Shown: positions 16,698-26,859 of the stretch, piece by piece
Layout: each line of letters begins with the position of its first letter
Numbering within the stretch: the stretch's first letter is position 1
Translations under genes and position numbers: made by a program
Notes under the pieces: generated by a model
Seen by the model: only the letters and a program-made list of their open reading frames with translations
The model's database searches: none
Told to the model about the DNA's origin: nothing
DNA from: Agromyces aurantiacus
GTDB lineage: Bacteria; Actinomycetota; Actinomycetes; Actinomycetales; Microbacteriaceae
Direction: 5' to 3'
Length of the DNA: 64,000 nt
NCBI RefSeq assembly: GCF_016907355.1
Contig: NZ_JAFBBW010000001.1
Coordinates: 310,001-374,000 of the forward strand

Positions 16698-17399
16698 CTA
16701 CGTGCCGAGCCCCGCCTGACGCGCCCGCACCGCCGCCTGGGCTCGATCGGCCACCTGGAGCTTCGCGAACACGTTGGTGAGGTGGTTCTTCACGGTCTTG
16801 GGGCTGAGGAAGAGCCGTCGCGCGATCTCGGCGTTGGTGCAGCCGTCGGCGAGCAGGTCGAGCACGTCCCGTTCGCGGGCCGTGAGCTCGGGGAAGGCGG
16901 GTTCGGCTCCCGCCGTCGTGCCGGGCGTCGGCCCGCCGAGCAGGAAGCGCCGGATCCGCCCGGCGACGCCCGGTCCGTAGACGGCCTCGCCGCGCGCGAC
17001 CGACCGGACGGCGTCGAGGAACTCGGCGCCGCCCTGCCCCTTGAGCACGTAGCCGCGGGCGCCCGCGCGGAGCGCGGCGAACACCGACGCGTCGTCGTCG
17101 CTCATCGTGAGCACGAGCACCCCGAGGTCGGGGCGCGCGTCGACGAGCCGTCGGGTCGCCTCGATGCCCGAGATCCCGGGCATCGCGAGGTCCATGACGA
17201 CGACGTCGGGCTCGGCCTCGAGCGCGAGCGCGAGCGCGGTCTCGCCGTCGCCGGCCTCGCCGACCACGATGGCCCCGCCGACCTCCTCGAGCAGCGCCCT
17301 GAGGCCGTGGCGGAGCATCGGGTGGTCGTCGGCGAGCACGACCCTGATCGGCGCATCGTCCACTGCGTCTCCCGTCCGGAATTCCGTCCCTGCACTCAC
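16698..17399 (-). CDS. NarL/FixJ-family response regulator
   Basis: A 233-residue response regulator. The receiver domain shows the acidic pair ADDHP, the phosphoacceptor Asp in VVVMDLAMPGISG, the conserved Thr in VLVLTMSDD and Lys in GYVLKG. The C-terminal LuxR helix-turn-helix is LTARERDVLDLLADGCTNAEIARRLFLS. GTG start overlaps the stop of the sensor kinase upstream by four bases, so the two form a coupled pair. The target genes cannot be deduced. Confidence 0.92.
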   Translation of the reverse strand: MSAGTEFRTGDAVDDAPIRVVLADDHPMLRHGLRALLEEVGGAIVVGEAGDGETALALALEAEPDVVVMDLAMPGISGIEATRRLVDARPDLGVLVLTMSDDDASVFAALRAGARGYVLKGQGGAEFLDAVRSVARGEAVYGPGVAGRIRRFLLGGPTPGTTAGAEPAFPELTARERDVLDLLADGCTNAEIARRLFLSPKTVKNHLTNVFAKLQVADRAQAAVRARQAGLGT

Positions 17400-19375
17400 A
17401 GTGGTAGCTCCGCGGTCACGATCGTGCCGCCGTCCGGCCCGTCCTCGCGACGGAGCACGCCGCCCAGCTCGGCCGCCCGGTCGCGCATGCTGCCCGACCC
17501 GACCCCCTCGACCGCGTCGGCCGGAACACCGCGGCCGTCGTCGGCGACCACGACGCGCAGCACCGCGTCATCCGCCTCGACCCGCACCCGCACCCTGGCG
17601 GCCCCGGAGTGACGCAGCGCGTTCGCCAGCGACTCCTGCACGATGCGGTACGCCGCGACCTCGGTGGCCGCGGAAAGCCGGGGCAGCGGATGGCGTGGCG
17701 TCACCACCTCGACCGGTGTCGTGGCCGAGGGGCCGCCGGACGCGAGCGCGAGGTCCTCCACCGCGCCGAGCAGGCCGAGTTCGTCGAGCGCGGCCGGACG
17801 CAGGTCGTGCACGATCCGGCGCACCTCCCCGACCAGTTCCTCCGTGAGCGCGCGAGCGCGGCCGATCGCCGCGCCCGCGCGCTCGGACGGTGCGGCCGCC
17901 GCGAGGTCGAGTTGCACGCCGATCGCTGCGAGCCCGGGCCCGAGACCGTCGTGCAGCTCTCGCCGGAGCCGGCGGCGCTCGTCCTCGCGGGCGATCGCGA
18001 GTCGTTCCCGGGAGGCCTGCGCCTCCCGCCCCAGCCGCGCGGCGGCGAGCGCGAGCGCGAGCGGGCGCGCGATCTCGTCGAGCACCGTCAGGTCGGAGGT
18101 CGACAGCGCCTCGCCCGGCGAACGCCTCGCCACCGCGAGCGTGCCCTCCAGCCGTCCGCCGGCGCGCAGCGGGACGCTCGCTCCCGTGGCCTCCGCCGTC
18201 TCGCCGAACGACGAGACGGTCCGGCCCTCGGCGTCGGACACGGCCACCGCGGGCAGTCGCAGGGTGATCGCGACGGTCTCGGCGCTGTCCTGCAGGGGAC
18301 TGCCCGAGGCGCCCGCCGCCTGGAGCCGACGGCCGAGCTGCGACAGTGCCGCGTGCGGGTCGCCGCGATCGCCGAACAGCAGCCGCGCCACTGCGCGCTG
18401 CACCAGGTCGCGCACGGGTGCGAACGCGACCGCGACGACGGCCGTGCCGATGAGCGGCACCACCACGCCGCCCGACGAGCCGAGGAGCGTGTGCGCCGCG
18501 GCGACCACCGCGAGGTAGGCCGCGAGCAGGATGCCGGTGACCAGCGCGTACACGACCGTGCGGCGCACCCCGAGCTCGATGTCGAACAGCCGGTAGCGGA
18601 ACACCGACACGGCAGTGGCCACGGGCAGCAGCGGCAGGGTGACCGCGAAGAGCCAGACGCCGACGGGCGGCTCGGGCGGCAGCCAGACGTCGGCGATCAC
18701 GGCGACGGCGATGACCACCGCGGCCGCGAGGATCGGCAGCAGCCTGCGGCGCACCTCCGCACCGCCGCCGCGCACCCGCAGCGCGAGCGCCGCGACGCCC
18801 GACACGGCGACGGCGATGACGACGACCGCGAACGCCGGGGCGACGACCGTCTCGGTCGGCGCGATCCCGACCGGGTTCGGCCGCACATCGCCCCACACCC
18901 ACAGCTCGTCGCGGAACATCAGGAGCACCGTGAGCGCGGCGATCGCCGAGGCCAGCCCCACGAGGACGGGCCGCCAGCGCGGCGACGGCAGTCGACCGTC
19001 GGGCAGGAGCAGCGGCAGGAGCAGGAGCGGCCCGAGCCCCGCGAAGAACACCCAGTTCACGACCCACGCGGCGAGCCCCGCGACCGGCGCGCCGGCGAAC
19101 GCGACGGCGATCCCGCCGGCGAGCGCCTGCGCCGAGAGCCCCGCGCCTGCCGCCGCGAACAGCCAGCCGACGGGGTTGCGGGGGCGTCGCGCGATGATCA
19201 GCCCGCCGACGACCGGGTACGTGGCGCCGACCGCGGCATCCACGACGAGGTATCCGGTGTCGACGGCACCCGACGTGAGCGTGAGCACGACGCCCGCCAG
19301 CACGGCGGCGACGCACGCGAGTGGAATCGCCCAGGCGGCGAGGCGGCTCGGTGTGAGCCCGGGGGAGCGCGGCAC
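17396..19375 (-). CDS. Sensor histidine kinase (HisKA_3) with multi-pass membrane region
   Basis: A 659-residue membrane kinase. The first ~350 residues hold about ten hydrophobic segments, followed by a GAF-like region (about residues 380-480), the dimerisation/phosphoacceptor motif RRELHDGLGPGL and a C-terminal HATPase domain with NALRHSGA (N box) and DDGRGVP (G1 box). The GTG at 19375 is placed before the first membrane helix; a longer frame to 19531 would add a basic, non-conserved leader. It precedes and overlaps its response regulator. The signal is unknown. Confidence 0.85.
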   Translation of the reverse strand: MPRSPGLTPSRLAAWAIPLACVAAVLAGVVLTLTSGAVDTGYLVVDAAVGATYPVVGGLIIARRPRNPVGWLFAAAGAGLSAQALAGGIAVAFAGAPVAGLAAWVVNWVFFAGLGPLLLLPLLLPDGRLPSPRWRPVLVGLASAIAALTVLLMFRDELWVWGDVRPNPVGIAPTETVVAPAFAVVVIAVAVSGVAALALRVRGGGAEVRRRLLPILAAAVVIAVAVIADVWLPPEPPVGVWLFAVTLPLLPVATAVSVFRYRLFDIELGVRRTVVYALVTGILLAAYLAVVAAAHTLLGSSGGVVVPLIGTAVVAVAFAPVRDLVQRAVARLLFGDRGDPHAALSQLGRRLQAAGASGSPLQDSAETVAITLRLPAVAVSDAEGRTVSSFGETAEATGASVPLRAGGRLEGTLAVARRSPGEALSTSDLTVLDEIARPLALALAAARLGREAQASRERLAIAREDERRRLRRELHDGLGPGLAAIGVQLDLAAAAPSERAGAAIGRARALTEELVGEVRRIVHDLRPAALDELGLLGAVEDLALASGGPSATTPVEVVTPRHPLPRLSAATEVAAYRIVQESLANALRHSGAARVRVRVEADDAVLRVVVADDGRGVPADAVEGVGSGSMRDRAAELGGVLRREDGPDGGTIVTAELPL

Positions 19376-19529
19376 GGATCGATCCTGCCTCGTGCCGCGC
19401 GCGCGGGGAAGGGACCCGGGTCCCGATCGCATCCGGGACCCGGGTCGCGACGGCGCGACGGCGGATCGTGCCCACGACGGGACTCGCGGGTCAGGCGGTC
19501 GGGACCGCGCGTGCGGTGTCGTTGGCGAC

Positions 19530-20579
19530 ATGACCGATCACCGCACGGATGCCGCCACGGCATCCATTCACCCCACCGCCCCGCAGCCGGACGAGCACCT
19601 GCTGCCGCTCTCGCGGCACCCGCTCCGCGCCGACCGCACCACGCGCCGCCAGTTCACGGCGTACGGCCTGACCCTGGCCGCCCTCCTCCCGGGCGGCGCC
19701 GCGATCGCCGTCGCCGAGGGCGTCGACCTCCGCACGCTCGAGACCGCCTCGCCGCTCGGCCAGCTGGCCCTCTTCGGCGCCGCCTTCGCCCCCACCGTCG
19801 CCATGCTGGTCGCCTGGGCGGTCGGCCAGCGCGGCCCCGACTGGGGCTTCCGCCGCACCCCGTGGCGCTCCGTCGGCATCGCGTGGCTGTTCTCGGTGGT
19901 CGCGGTGTTCAGTTCATACGCCGCGGGCTGGCTCACCGGGGTCGCCGGCTTCGACCCCGCCCGGCTCGAGGCGGGCACCGGCATGCCGCCGCTCGTCGCC
20001 CTGGCCGTCGGCCTGCTCCCGGGCGTCCTCCCGTTCGTGCTGCTCGCGATCGGCGAGCAGCTGGGGTGGAGCTCGTTCCTCACCGTCCGCCTCGCGGCGC
20101 TGCGGGGGCCGGATGTCACGGCGCTCGTCGTAGGCCTCGGCTGGGCCGCGTGTCACGTGCCCATGATGCTGTTCGTGCCCGGCGCCGTCGCCGACGGCGT
20201 GCCGATGGCCTGGGCGGTCTCGATGTTCGCCATCCAGACGCTGGCGTTCGCGTTCCCCATGGTGTGGCTGCGGCTGCGCACTCGCAGCATCTGGCCGGTG
20301 CTGGTGCTGCACGCGACCCTCAACGCGGCCATCTACTTCGTGGCCGAGTTCGTCACCGTGCCCACCGCCGCGAGCGAGTGGTTCATCGGCGAGGGCGGCG
20401 TGTTCACCGCGGCCGGCGCCGTGCTGGCCGTGCTCGTCACGATCCCGCTCTGGCGAGGGCCGCGGGCCGAGCGCGCCGCGGTGCTCGCCGGCCGGTTCGG
20501 CACGTCGGCGTCGCCCGAGCGGCCGCGTCGGGCGTCGAAGCGCCGCCGGGGCGCCGAGGCCGCGGCCGACGTCGCCTGA
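19530..20579 (+). CDS. CPBP family intramembrane protease-like protein
   Basis: A 349-residue protein with about eight membrane helices of the CPBP/ABI family. The motifs are degenerate: GEQLGWSSF replaces the usual EE-x3-R (first Glu kept, second Glu and Arg changed), the His of motif 2 is kept in WAACHVP, and motif 3 is kept in LHATLN. The first Glu and the two His are the residues needed in characterised homologues, so activity is possible but uncertain. The C-terminal tail is basic. Divergent from the sensor kinase; the ATG at 19530 begins a polar N-terminal stretch. Confidence 0.75.
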   Translation: MTDHRTDAATASIHPTAPQPDEHLLPLSRHPLRADRTTRRQFTAYGLTLAALLPGGAAIAVAEGVDLRTLETASPLGQLALFGAAFAPTVAMLVAWAVGQRGPDWGFRRTPWRSVGIAWLFSVVAVFSSYAAGWLTGVAGFDPARLEAGTGMPPLVALAVGLLPGVLPFVLLAIGEQLGWSSFLTVRLAALRGPDVTALVVGLGWAACHVPMMLFVPGAVADGVPMAWAVSMFAIQTLAFAFPMVWLRLRTRSIWPVLVLHATLNAAIYFVAEFVTVPTAASEWFIGEGGVFTAAGAVLAVLVTIPLWRGPRAERAAVLAGRFGTSASPERPRRASKRRRGAEAAADVA

Positions 20580-20602
20580 CCGGAGCCGTACCGGAGAGCG
20601 GC

Positions 20603-20636
20603 GACGGATGCCGCGGCGCGAGCCGCGGCATCCGTC
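20603..20636. terminator. Bidirectional terminator between CPBP gene and pntB
   Basis: A 15-bp perfect stem (arms 20603-20617 and 20622-20636) with a GCGA loop lies between two converging genes. There is no T tract, as is common in high-GC actinobacteria. Confidence 0.75.
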
Positions 20637-20650
20637 ACCGTCTCATGGGG

Positions 20651-22066
20651 TCATAGCGCCTTGAGGATGTCCTCGACGCGTTCCTTGGCGTCGCCGAAGA
20701 GCATCTGCGCGTTGTCGCGGTAGAACAGCGGGTTCGGCACGCCGGCGTAGCCCGAGGCCATCGAGCGCTTGAACACGATGACGTTCTCCGCCTCCCAGAC
20801 GCGCAGCACCGGCATGCCCGCGATGGGGCTGCCCGGGTCCTCGGCCGCGGCGGGGTTCACGGTGTCGTTGGCGCCGATGACGAGCACGACCGAGGTGCCG
20901 GCGAGGTCGTCGTTGATCTCGTCCATCTCCTCGACGATGTCGTACGGCACCTTGGCCTCGGCGAGCAGCACGTTCATGTGCCCGGGTAGGCGGCCCGCGA
21001 CCGGGTGGATGCCGAAGCGCACGTCGATCCCGCGTTCGCGCAACTTCTGGGTGAGGTCGGCGACGGGGTACTGCGCCTGCGCGACGGCCATGCCGTAGCC
21101 CGGGGTGATGACCACGCTCGAGGCGTTCCTCAGCAGGTCGGCGGCGTCCTCGGCCTGGATCTCGCGGTGCTCGCCGAGGTCCTCGTCGCCCTTCTTGGGC
21201 GCCTCGATACCGAACCCGCCGGCGATGACCGAGATGAAGGACCGGTTCATGGCCTTGCACATGATGTACGACAGGTACGCACCCGAGGAGCCCACGAGCG
21301 CGCCGGTGACGATGAGCAGGTCGTTGTTCAGCAGGAAGCCGGCGGCCGCGGCGGCCCATCCGGAATAGCTGTTCAGCATCGAGACGACCACGGGCATGTC
21401 CCCGCCGCCGATGGAGGCGACCAGGTGCCAGCCGAGCGCGAGCGCGAGCGCGGTCACGACCACGAGCAGCCAGAGTTCGGGCGTGATGACGTACCAGACG
21501 GTGAGCGCGACGAACACGACGAGCGCGCCGAGGTTGAGCGCGTTCTTGCCGGGCAGCACGAGCGGGGCCGACTTCATGCGCGCCGAGAGCTTGAGGAACG
21601 CGACGATCGAGCCGGTGAAGGTGACGGCACCGATGAACACGCCGATGAACACCTCGGCGTGGTGGATGTCGGCCAGCGCACCCTCGAGGTCGGGCTCGGC
21701 GAGCGCGCCGTTCCATCCGACGAGCACGGCCGCGAGGCCGACGAAGCTGTGCAGCAGCGCGATGAGCTCGGGCATTCCGGTCATCTGCACGATCCGGGCC
21801 CGCCACAGGCCGATGGCGCCGCCGATGAGCACGGTCACGACCAGCACGATCAGGCCGACCGTCGCGGACGGCTCGCCCCACGACTCGGTGAAGGTCAGCC
21901 AGACTGTGGCGACCAGCGCGATCGCCATGCCGGCGATGCCGTAGCCGACACCGGACCGGGCGGTCTCGTGCTTGGACAGGCCGGCCAGGCTCAGGATGAA
22001 CAGCAGGGCCGCGACGAGGTAGGCGGCGCCCGCGATGGATTCGGGGGTCAGCAGGGATTCAGGCAC
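20651..22066 (-). CDS. pntB: NAD(P) transhydrogenase, beta subunit
   Basis: A 471-residue proton-translocating transhydrogenase subunit: an N-terminal membrane region of about nine helices (domain II) followed by the NADP(H)-binding domain III with [15 protein letters not shown] and [11 protein letters not shown]. Together with PntA it couples the proton gradient to hydride transfer from NADH to NADP+. The GTG at 22066 has AAGGAG six to ten bases upstream. It follows pntA by 43 nt in one operon. Confidence 0.93.
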   Translation of the reverse strand: MPESLLTPESIAGAAYLVAALLFILSLAGLSKHETARSGVGYGIAGMAIALVATVWLTFTESWGEPSATVGLIVLVVTVLIGGAIGLWRARIVQMTGMPELIALLHSFVGLAAVLVGWNGALAEPDLEGALADIHHAEVFIGVFIGAVTFTGSIVAFLKLSARMKSAPLVLPGKNALNLGALVVFVALTVWYVITPELWLLVVVTALALALGWHLVASIGGGDMPVVVSMLNSYSGWAAAAAGFLLNNDLLIVTGALVGSSGAYLSYIMCKAMNRSFISVIAGGFGIEAPKKGDEDLGEHREIQAEDAADLLRNASSVVITPGYGMAVAQAQYPVADLTQKLRERGIDVRFGIHPVAGRLPGHMNVLLAEAKVPYDIVEEMDEINDDLAGTSVVLVIGANDTVNPAAAEDPGSPIAGMPVLRVWEAENVIVFKRSMASGYAGVPNPLFYRDNAQMLFGDAKERVEDILKAL

Positions 22067-22109
22067 TCTGGGGGCTCCTTGGTGGGAACGAACGAACGTC
22101 GTGTCGGGG

Positions 22110-23669
22110 TCAGCTCGTCGTCCGGTCGCCCTTGGCGAACATGCCGAGCATGCGCCGGGTGACCGCGAACCCGCCGAAGATGTTGATGCTGGCCAGCAGG
22201 ATGGCGATCGCCGAGAGCACCTGCACGGCCGGCACGTCGCTCGTGACCTGCACGATCGCACCGACGATGATGATGCCCGAGATCGCGTTCGTCACGCTCA
22301 TGAGCGGCGTGTGCAGCGCGTGCGCGACCTTGCCGATGACGTAGAACCCGATCACGACCGACAGCGCGAGCACCGTGAAGTGCTGCGGCAGCGGCTCGGG
22401 CGCGATCGCGTTCACGAGGAACAGCGCGGCGATGCCCGCGACGATGAGCGCGAGGCGGCCGCCCCGGGAGAGGGTGCGCCTGGGCTTCTTCACGGCGGAT
22501 GCCGCGGCCGCGCCATCCGCCGCCTGCGGCGTCACCGGGGCCGCCGAGACCTGCACGGGCGGCGGCGGCCACGTGACCGCTCCCCCGCGCACGACCGTGA
22601 CCGAGCGCTGCACGATGTCGTCGAAGTCGATGACGAGCTGCCCGTCCTTGCCGGGCGTGAGCAGCTTGACCAGGTTGACGAGGTTCGTGCCGTACAGCTG
22701 CGACGCCTGGGCGGGCAACCGCGACGCGAGGTCGGTGTAGCCGAGGATGATGACGCCGTTGGGCGTCACGATGCGCTCGCCCGCGACCGAGCCCTCGACG
22801 TTGCCGCCCTGGCCGGCGGCCATGTCGACGATCACGCTGCCGGGCTTCATCGACGCGACATCCGCCGCCGTGATCAGGCGCGGCGCCGCACGGCCGGGGA
22901 TCAGCGCGGTCGTGATGATGATGTCGACGTCGGCCGCCTGCTCGGAGTAGATCTCGGCCGCGCGGCGGTCGTACGCCTCGCTCGTCGCCTTCGCGTACCC
23001 GTCGGTGGACTGCTCGACCTCGACCTCGACCTTCAGGTACTCGCCGCCGATCGACTTGACCTGGTCGGCCACCTCGGGCCGCGGGTCGGTCGCCCGCACG
23101 ATCGCGCCGAGGCTCGACGCCGCGCCGATGGCCGCGAGGCCCGCGACACCAGCGCCGGCCACGAGCACCTTCGCCGGCGGCACCTTGCCCGCCGCCGTGA
23201 CCTGGCCGGTGAAGAACCGGCCGAACTCGTGCGCCGCCTCGACGACCGCGCGGTAGCCCGAGATGTTCGCCATCGAGCTCAGCACGTCCATCGACTGCGC
23301 CCGCGAGATGCGCGGCACCGCGTCGAGCGCGAGCGCGGTGACGCCGCGAGCGGCGAGCGCCTCGAGCAGGTCGGGCCGCAACGCCGGGCTGAGAAGGCTC
23401 ACCAGCGTCGTGCCCGGCTGGAGCAGCGCGATCTCCTCCGGCGACGGTGCGTTGACCTTCAGCACGATGGCGCTCGAGTACGCCTCGCCCCGGTCGACGA
23501 CGCTCGCGCCCGCGGCGGCGTACGCCTCATCCGGGAACGACGACTTCGCGCCCGCACCCGCCTCGACGGCGACCTCGTACCCCAGGCCGATCAACTGCTT
23601 CACGGTCGCCGGCGTGGCGGCGACCCTGGTCTCCGAGCCGGGCTCGGTGACGACGCCGATGCGCGTCAT
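22110..23669 (-). CDS. pntA: NAD(P) transhydrogenase, alpha subunit (alpha1-alpha2 fused)
   Basis: A 519-residue subunit. Domain I binds NAD(H): the N-terminal alanine-dehydrogenase-like half ([18 protein letters not shown]) and the Rossmann motif [17 protein letters not shown]. After a linker (about residues 385-420) come about four membrane helices of domain II. The alpha subunit is a single fused polypeptide as in enterobacteria, whereas many actinobacteria and Rhodospirillum split it. GAAGGAGA lies just before the ATG. Confidence 0.93.
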   Translation of the reverse strand: MTRIGVVTEPGSETRVAATPATVKQLIGLGYEVAVEAGAGAKSSFPDEAYAAAGASVVDRGEAYSSAIVLKVNAPSPEEIALLQPGTTLVSLLSPALRPDLLEALAARGVTALALDAVPRISRAQSMDVLSSMANISGYRAVVEAAHEFGRFFTGQVTAAGKVPPAKVLVAGAGVAGLAAIGAASSLGAIVRATDPRPEVADQVKSIGGEYLKVEVEVEQSTDGYAKATSEAYDRRAAEIYSEQAADVDIIITTALIPGRAAPRLITAADVASMKPGSVIVDMAAGQGGNVEGSVAGERIVTPNGVIILGYTDLASRLPAQASQLYGTNLVNLVKLLTPGKDGQLVIDFDDIVQRSVTVVRGGAVTWPPPPVQVSAAPVTPQAADGAAAASAVKKPRRTLSRGGRLALIVAGIAALFLVNAIAPEPLPQHFTVLALSVVIGFYVIGKVAHALHTPLMSVTNAISGIIIVGAIVQVTSDVPAVQVLSAIAILLASINIFGGFAVTRRMLGMFAKGDRTTS

Positions 23670-23996
23670 GGCTCTCCTTCTCGTCGCGGCGACCGTGGTC
23701 GTCGATGCGACGGCATCTCCTCGATGGTTCGGTGCGGGATGCCGCTCGGACGAAGCCGGGCGCGGCGGCACTGCTGCTGGCATGAGGATACGTGCCGGGA
23801 CGCGGGATTCTCCATGGTTACGCCCGCTCGAGCGCGAAACTCCCGCGGTTCTTTCCCACAGCGAAACTGTCGGCGGTCGGTCCCCGCGGCTGCACCACGC
23901 CGGGACGGAACTCCCGCGCGACCGTTGATCGAACTCGTCGTCCTAAAATCGAATGCGACGGGGACACACTAATCGACACCATCGAGGAGGGCGCAC
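23670..23996. promoter_or_regulatory. Divergent promoter region pntA / iclR-type gene
   Basis: This 327-bp gap between divergent genes has no ORF worth reporting. TAAAAT at 23944-23949 is a plausible -10 box for the regulator gene. Nothing clear is seen for pntA beyond its ribosome-binding site. Confidence 0.4.
23941..23953 (-). promoter_or_regulatory. Possible IclR-type operator overlapping the regulator's -10 box
   Basis: On the minus strand TTCGATTTTAGGA matches the palindromic site in front of the monooxygenase (TTCGATAATAGAA, 26713) at 10 of 13 positions and covers the TAAAAT box. It may mediate autoregulation. A chance match in short sequence is possible. Confidence 0.3.
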
Positions 23997-24704
23997 ATGC
24001 CGGCTGAGCGTCCGCAGGCCGGCTCGCAGACCCTGAGTCGCGGCATCCGAGTGCTCGAGATCGTGGCCGCCGCAGATCGCAACCTGTCGATCGACGAGAT
24101 CGCGAGCGCGCTCGGCGTGCACCGATCGGTGGCCTACCGGCTGCTGCGCACGCTCGAGGATCACGGCCTGGTGACTCGCGACCCCGCCGGGCGCATCGCA
24201 CTCGGCGCCGGGCTCGCCGCTCTCGCCGCGGGAGTCCAGCGCGACCTCCAGCAGCTGGCGCTGCCCGAGCTCGCGGAGGTCGCCGAGGAGCTCGGCATGA
24301 CGTGCCTGCTCGCCGTGCTGCTCGACGGCGACGAGGCCGTCACGCTCGTGAGCGCGTCGCCCCGTCGTGCGGCCGCCGTGTCGTACCGGCCGGGTCATCG
24401 GCACCCGATCACTCGGGGCGGGCCGGGCAAGGCCATCCTGATGGGCCTGCCCGAGGCGCGCTGGCCCGCCGACGTGAGCGAGGCACTGCGGTCCGAGATC
24501 GCCGAGAGCCGTGAGCGCGGATACACCGTGAGCCACGACGAGGTCGTGCCCTCGCTGCGCTCGGTCGCCGTGCCGTTGACCCTGCCGGGCCAACCGCCCG
24601 CCGCCATCGCGGTGATCCACGTGTCGTTCCCGCGCCCCGAGCGCGAACTCGCGGACCGGCTGCTCGACGCGGTCGCGAACCTGCGCCGGGCCTCGGGCGC
24701 CTGA
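23997..24704 (+). CDS. IclR-family transcriptional regulator
   Basis: A 235-residue regulator with an N-terminal winged helix (LSIDEIASALGVHRSVAYRLLRTLEDHGLV) and a C-terminal effector-binding domain recognised from RPGHRHPITRGGPGKAILMG. GAGGAGG precedes the ATG. It converges with the flavin monooxygenase gene 28 bp away. IclR proteins commonly control aromatic or acyl catabolism from a neighbouring gene, so control of the monooxygenase is likely but inferred; a matching operator supports it. Confidence 0.88.
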   Translation: MPAERPQAGSQTLSRGIRVLEIVAAADRNLSIDEIASALGVHRSVAYRLLRTLEDHGLVTRDPAGRIALGAGLAALAAGVQRDLQQLALPELAEVAEELGMTCLLAVLLDGDEAVTLVSASPRRAAAVSYRPGHRHPITRGGPGKAILMGLPEARWPADVSEALRSEIAESRERGYTVSHDEVVPSLRSVAVPLTLPGQPPAAIAVIHVSFPRPERELADRLLDAVANLRRASGA

Positions 24705-24732
24705 GCGGCGCCACCGGGGCCCGGCGTCAGCG

Positions 24733-26625
24733 TCAGCGCGCCAGCATCGACCCCGCGAAGAACTCGGCGAGCTCACCGGTCGCCGACAGCGGCAGGACGT
24801 GGGCCACGTACCCGTCGGGACGCACGACCACGACCGCACCCTCGCGCGAGATGCCGCGCTCCTCGAAGATGTCGGTGCGGCACCAGTAGCTCGGCCCGGC
24901 GGCGAAGACCTTCTCCCAGTTCATCACGGCGAAGGGTCCGTTCTTCGGACGGAACACCTCGGGGGCGCGAGTGACGTCGAGCTCGTCGTGCGGCTGCTGG
25001 TAGACCACCTTCACGTCGAACACGGCGTCGGCGTCGGCGCCCTCGGGCGTGAACCGCGCGAGCGGCGACTCGGGTGACGACGACATCCACTCGGCCCACG
25101 ACGTCAGCGCCGAATCCTCTCCGGCACCCGGCGCGTCGGCGAACGCGTAGATGCGCCAGCGTCCGTCGGCCCGAGCGAGGTGGCCGAGGTGTGCGACGTT
25201 GCCGTCGCACACCAACGACACCTCGGACGACTTGAAGCGCTTCCCGACCGGGAAGCCCGTGGCCAGCTCCTGGTAGGTGGCATCGCCCGTGATCATCGAG
25301 GGCTCGTACTGCGTCATGAACCCCGACGGGAACTCGGCGGTGCCGAGGTAGAACGTCGCGAGCTCCTGCGGGTCGGAGATCTCCTCCGGCTTGCGGGCCA
25401 TGAGCGACGACCACTCGCGGTCGAAGTCGATGAGCTGCTGGGCGACGGGCTGTCGTTCAGCCGAGTAGGTGGCGAGCAGGGACTCGGGTGCGAGACCGGT
25501 CACGACCGAGCCGAGCTTCCATCCGAGGTTGAACCCGTCCTGCATCGAGACGTTCATGCCCTGACCGGCCTTGGCGCTGTGCGTGTGGCACGCATCGCCG
25601 GTCAGGAACACCCGCGGCGAGGCATCCGAACCCTCTGCGCGGTCGTCGAAGTGGTCGGTCACCCGGTGGCCGACCTCGTAGACGCTGGACCAGGCGACCT
25701 GGCGCACGTCGATCACGTAGGGGTGCAGGATCTCGTTGGCCTTGGCGATGATCGCCTCGATCGGCGTCTTGCGCACCTCGTGGTTGTCGTCCTCCGCGAC
25801 CTCGCCGAGGTCGATGTACATGCGGCTGAGGTACCCGCCTTCGCGGGGGATGTGCAGGATGTTGCCGGCCTCGGAGTTGATCGCGCACTTCGTGCGCCAG
25901 TCCGGGAAGTCCGTGTTCACGATGACGTCCATCACGCCCCACGCGTGCGCCGAGATGCCGCCGAGGTGCTTGCGCCCGATCGCCTCGCGGACCCGGCTGC
26001 GTGCGCCATCGCTGCCGACGACGTACTTGGCATGCACCGTGCGCTCCTCGCCGGCCCGCTCCCCGGCGACGTACCTCACGCGCACCTCGACGGGGTGCTC
26101 GCCCGTCTCGTGCACGGTGAGGCCGACGAACTCGATCCCGTAGTCGGGCGTGATGCGACCCGGCCCGATCGCCGCCGCCTCGGCGAAGTAGTCGAGGACG
26201 CGCGCCTGGTTCACGATGAGGTGCGGGAACTCGCTGATCTTGAACCCGTAGTCCTCGGTGCGCGAGGTCCGGATGATCTTCCGCGGGTCGGCGGGGTCGG
26301 GGCCCCAGAAGTTCATGTAGCCGATGTTGTACGCCTCGGCGATGATGCGCTCCGCGAAGCCGAACGCCTGGAACGTCTCGACGCTGCGCGGCTGGATGCC
26401 GTCCGCTTGGCCGAGCACGAGCCGGCCGTCCCGACGCTCGATGACGCGGGCGACCACGTCGGGGTACTGCGAGAGCTGCGCCGCGAGGAGCATTCCGGCA
26501 GGTCCCGAGCCGACGACGAGCACGTCGACCTCGTCGGGCAGATCCGAGGGGCGGTCGACGCCGACCCCTGCGGCGGGCTGGACCCGCGGGTCTCCGGACA
26601 CGTAGCCGTAGTGGTGGAACTGCAC
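24733..26625 (-). CDS. FAD-dependent aromatic monooxygenase (3-hydroxybenzoate 4-monooxygenase/phenol hydroxylase type)
   Basis: A 630-residue single-component flavoprotein hydroxylase. The dinucleotide-binding motif VLVVGSGPAGMLLAAQL is near residue 40, the second FAD contact FLTGDACHTHSAKAGQG near residue 330, and a thioredoxin-like C-terminal domain typical of phenol hydroxylases follows (about residues 460-630). The N-terminal MQFHHYGY resembles MobA, the 3-hydroxybenzoate 4-monooxygenase of Comamonas. It would use NAD(P)H and O2 to hydroxylate a phenolic ring, yielding a catechol such as protocatechuate. GAGGAGAA lies three bases before the GTG. No ring-cleavage genes are adjacent. Exact substrate unproven. 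Confidence 0.82.
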   Translation of the reverse strand: MQFHHYGYVSGDPRVQPAAGVGVDRPSDLPDEVDVLVVGSGPAGMLLAAQLSQYPDVVARVIERRDGRLVLGQADGIQPRSVETFQAFGFAERIIAEAYNIGYMNFWGPDPADPRKIIRTSRTEDYGFKISEFPHLIVNQARVLDYFAEAAAIGPGRITPDYGIEFVGLTVHETGEHPVEVRVRYVAGERAGEERTVHAKYVVGSDGARSRVREAIGRKHLGGISAHAWGVMDVIVNTDFPDWRTKCAINSEAGNILHIPREGGYLSRMYIDLGEVAEDDNHEVRKTPIEAIIAKANEILHPYVIDVRQVAWSSVYEVGHRVTDHFDDRAEGSDASPRVFLTGDACHTHSAKAGQGMNVSMQDGFNLGWKLGSVVTGLAPESLLATYSAERQPVAQQLIDFDREWSSLMARKPEEISDPQELATFYLGTAEFPSGFMTQYEPSMITGDATYQELATGFPVGKRFKSSEVSLVCDGNVAHLGHLARADGRWRIYAFADAPGAGEDSALTSWAEWMSSSPESPLARFTPEGADADAVFDVKVVYQQPHDELDVTRAPEVFRPKNGPFAVMNWEKVFAAGPSYWCRTDIFEERGISREGAVVVVRPDGYVAHVLPLSATGELAEFFAGSMLAR

Positions 26626-26712
26626 GGCTTCTCCTCACTGCTCTGTGGGTGCTGGGTCACTGCTCCGGGACATCCGGCTCTTGACGGGCATCGGATGCGA
26701 CGGCGATGCTTG

Positions 26713-26725
26713 TTCGATAATAGAA
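26713..26725. promoter_or_regulatory. Palindromic operator over the -10 box of the monooxygenase gene
   Basis: TTCGATAATAGAA is a 13-bp near-palindrome (TTC/GAA ends, AT-rich core) about 90 bp upstream of the monooxygenase start. Its core reads TATTAT on the minus strand, a good -10 box. The TTCGATAAT core resembles operators of PobR/PcaU-like IclR regulators as I recall them. Regulation by the neighbouring IclR protein is inferred. Confidence 0.5.
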
Positions 26726-26859
26726 ATGGACATTCTGATATCGCGCAATCATGGTAAACCCGAGTGCCTCTCCAGACAAGTGGGCTCGGTCGGGCCCATG
26801 CGGCCACCTCGCCCGCGCGGGTGAGGCCGTCGCCGTGGCGCATCGGACAGACTGGAGAC

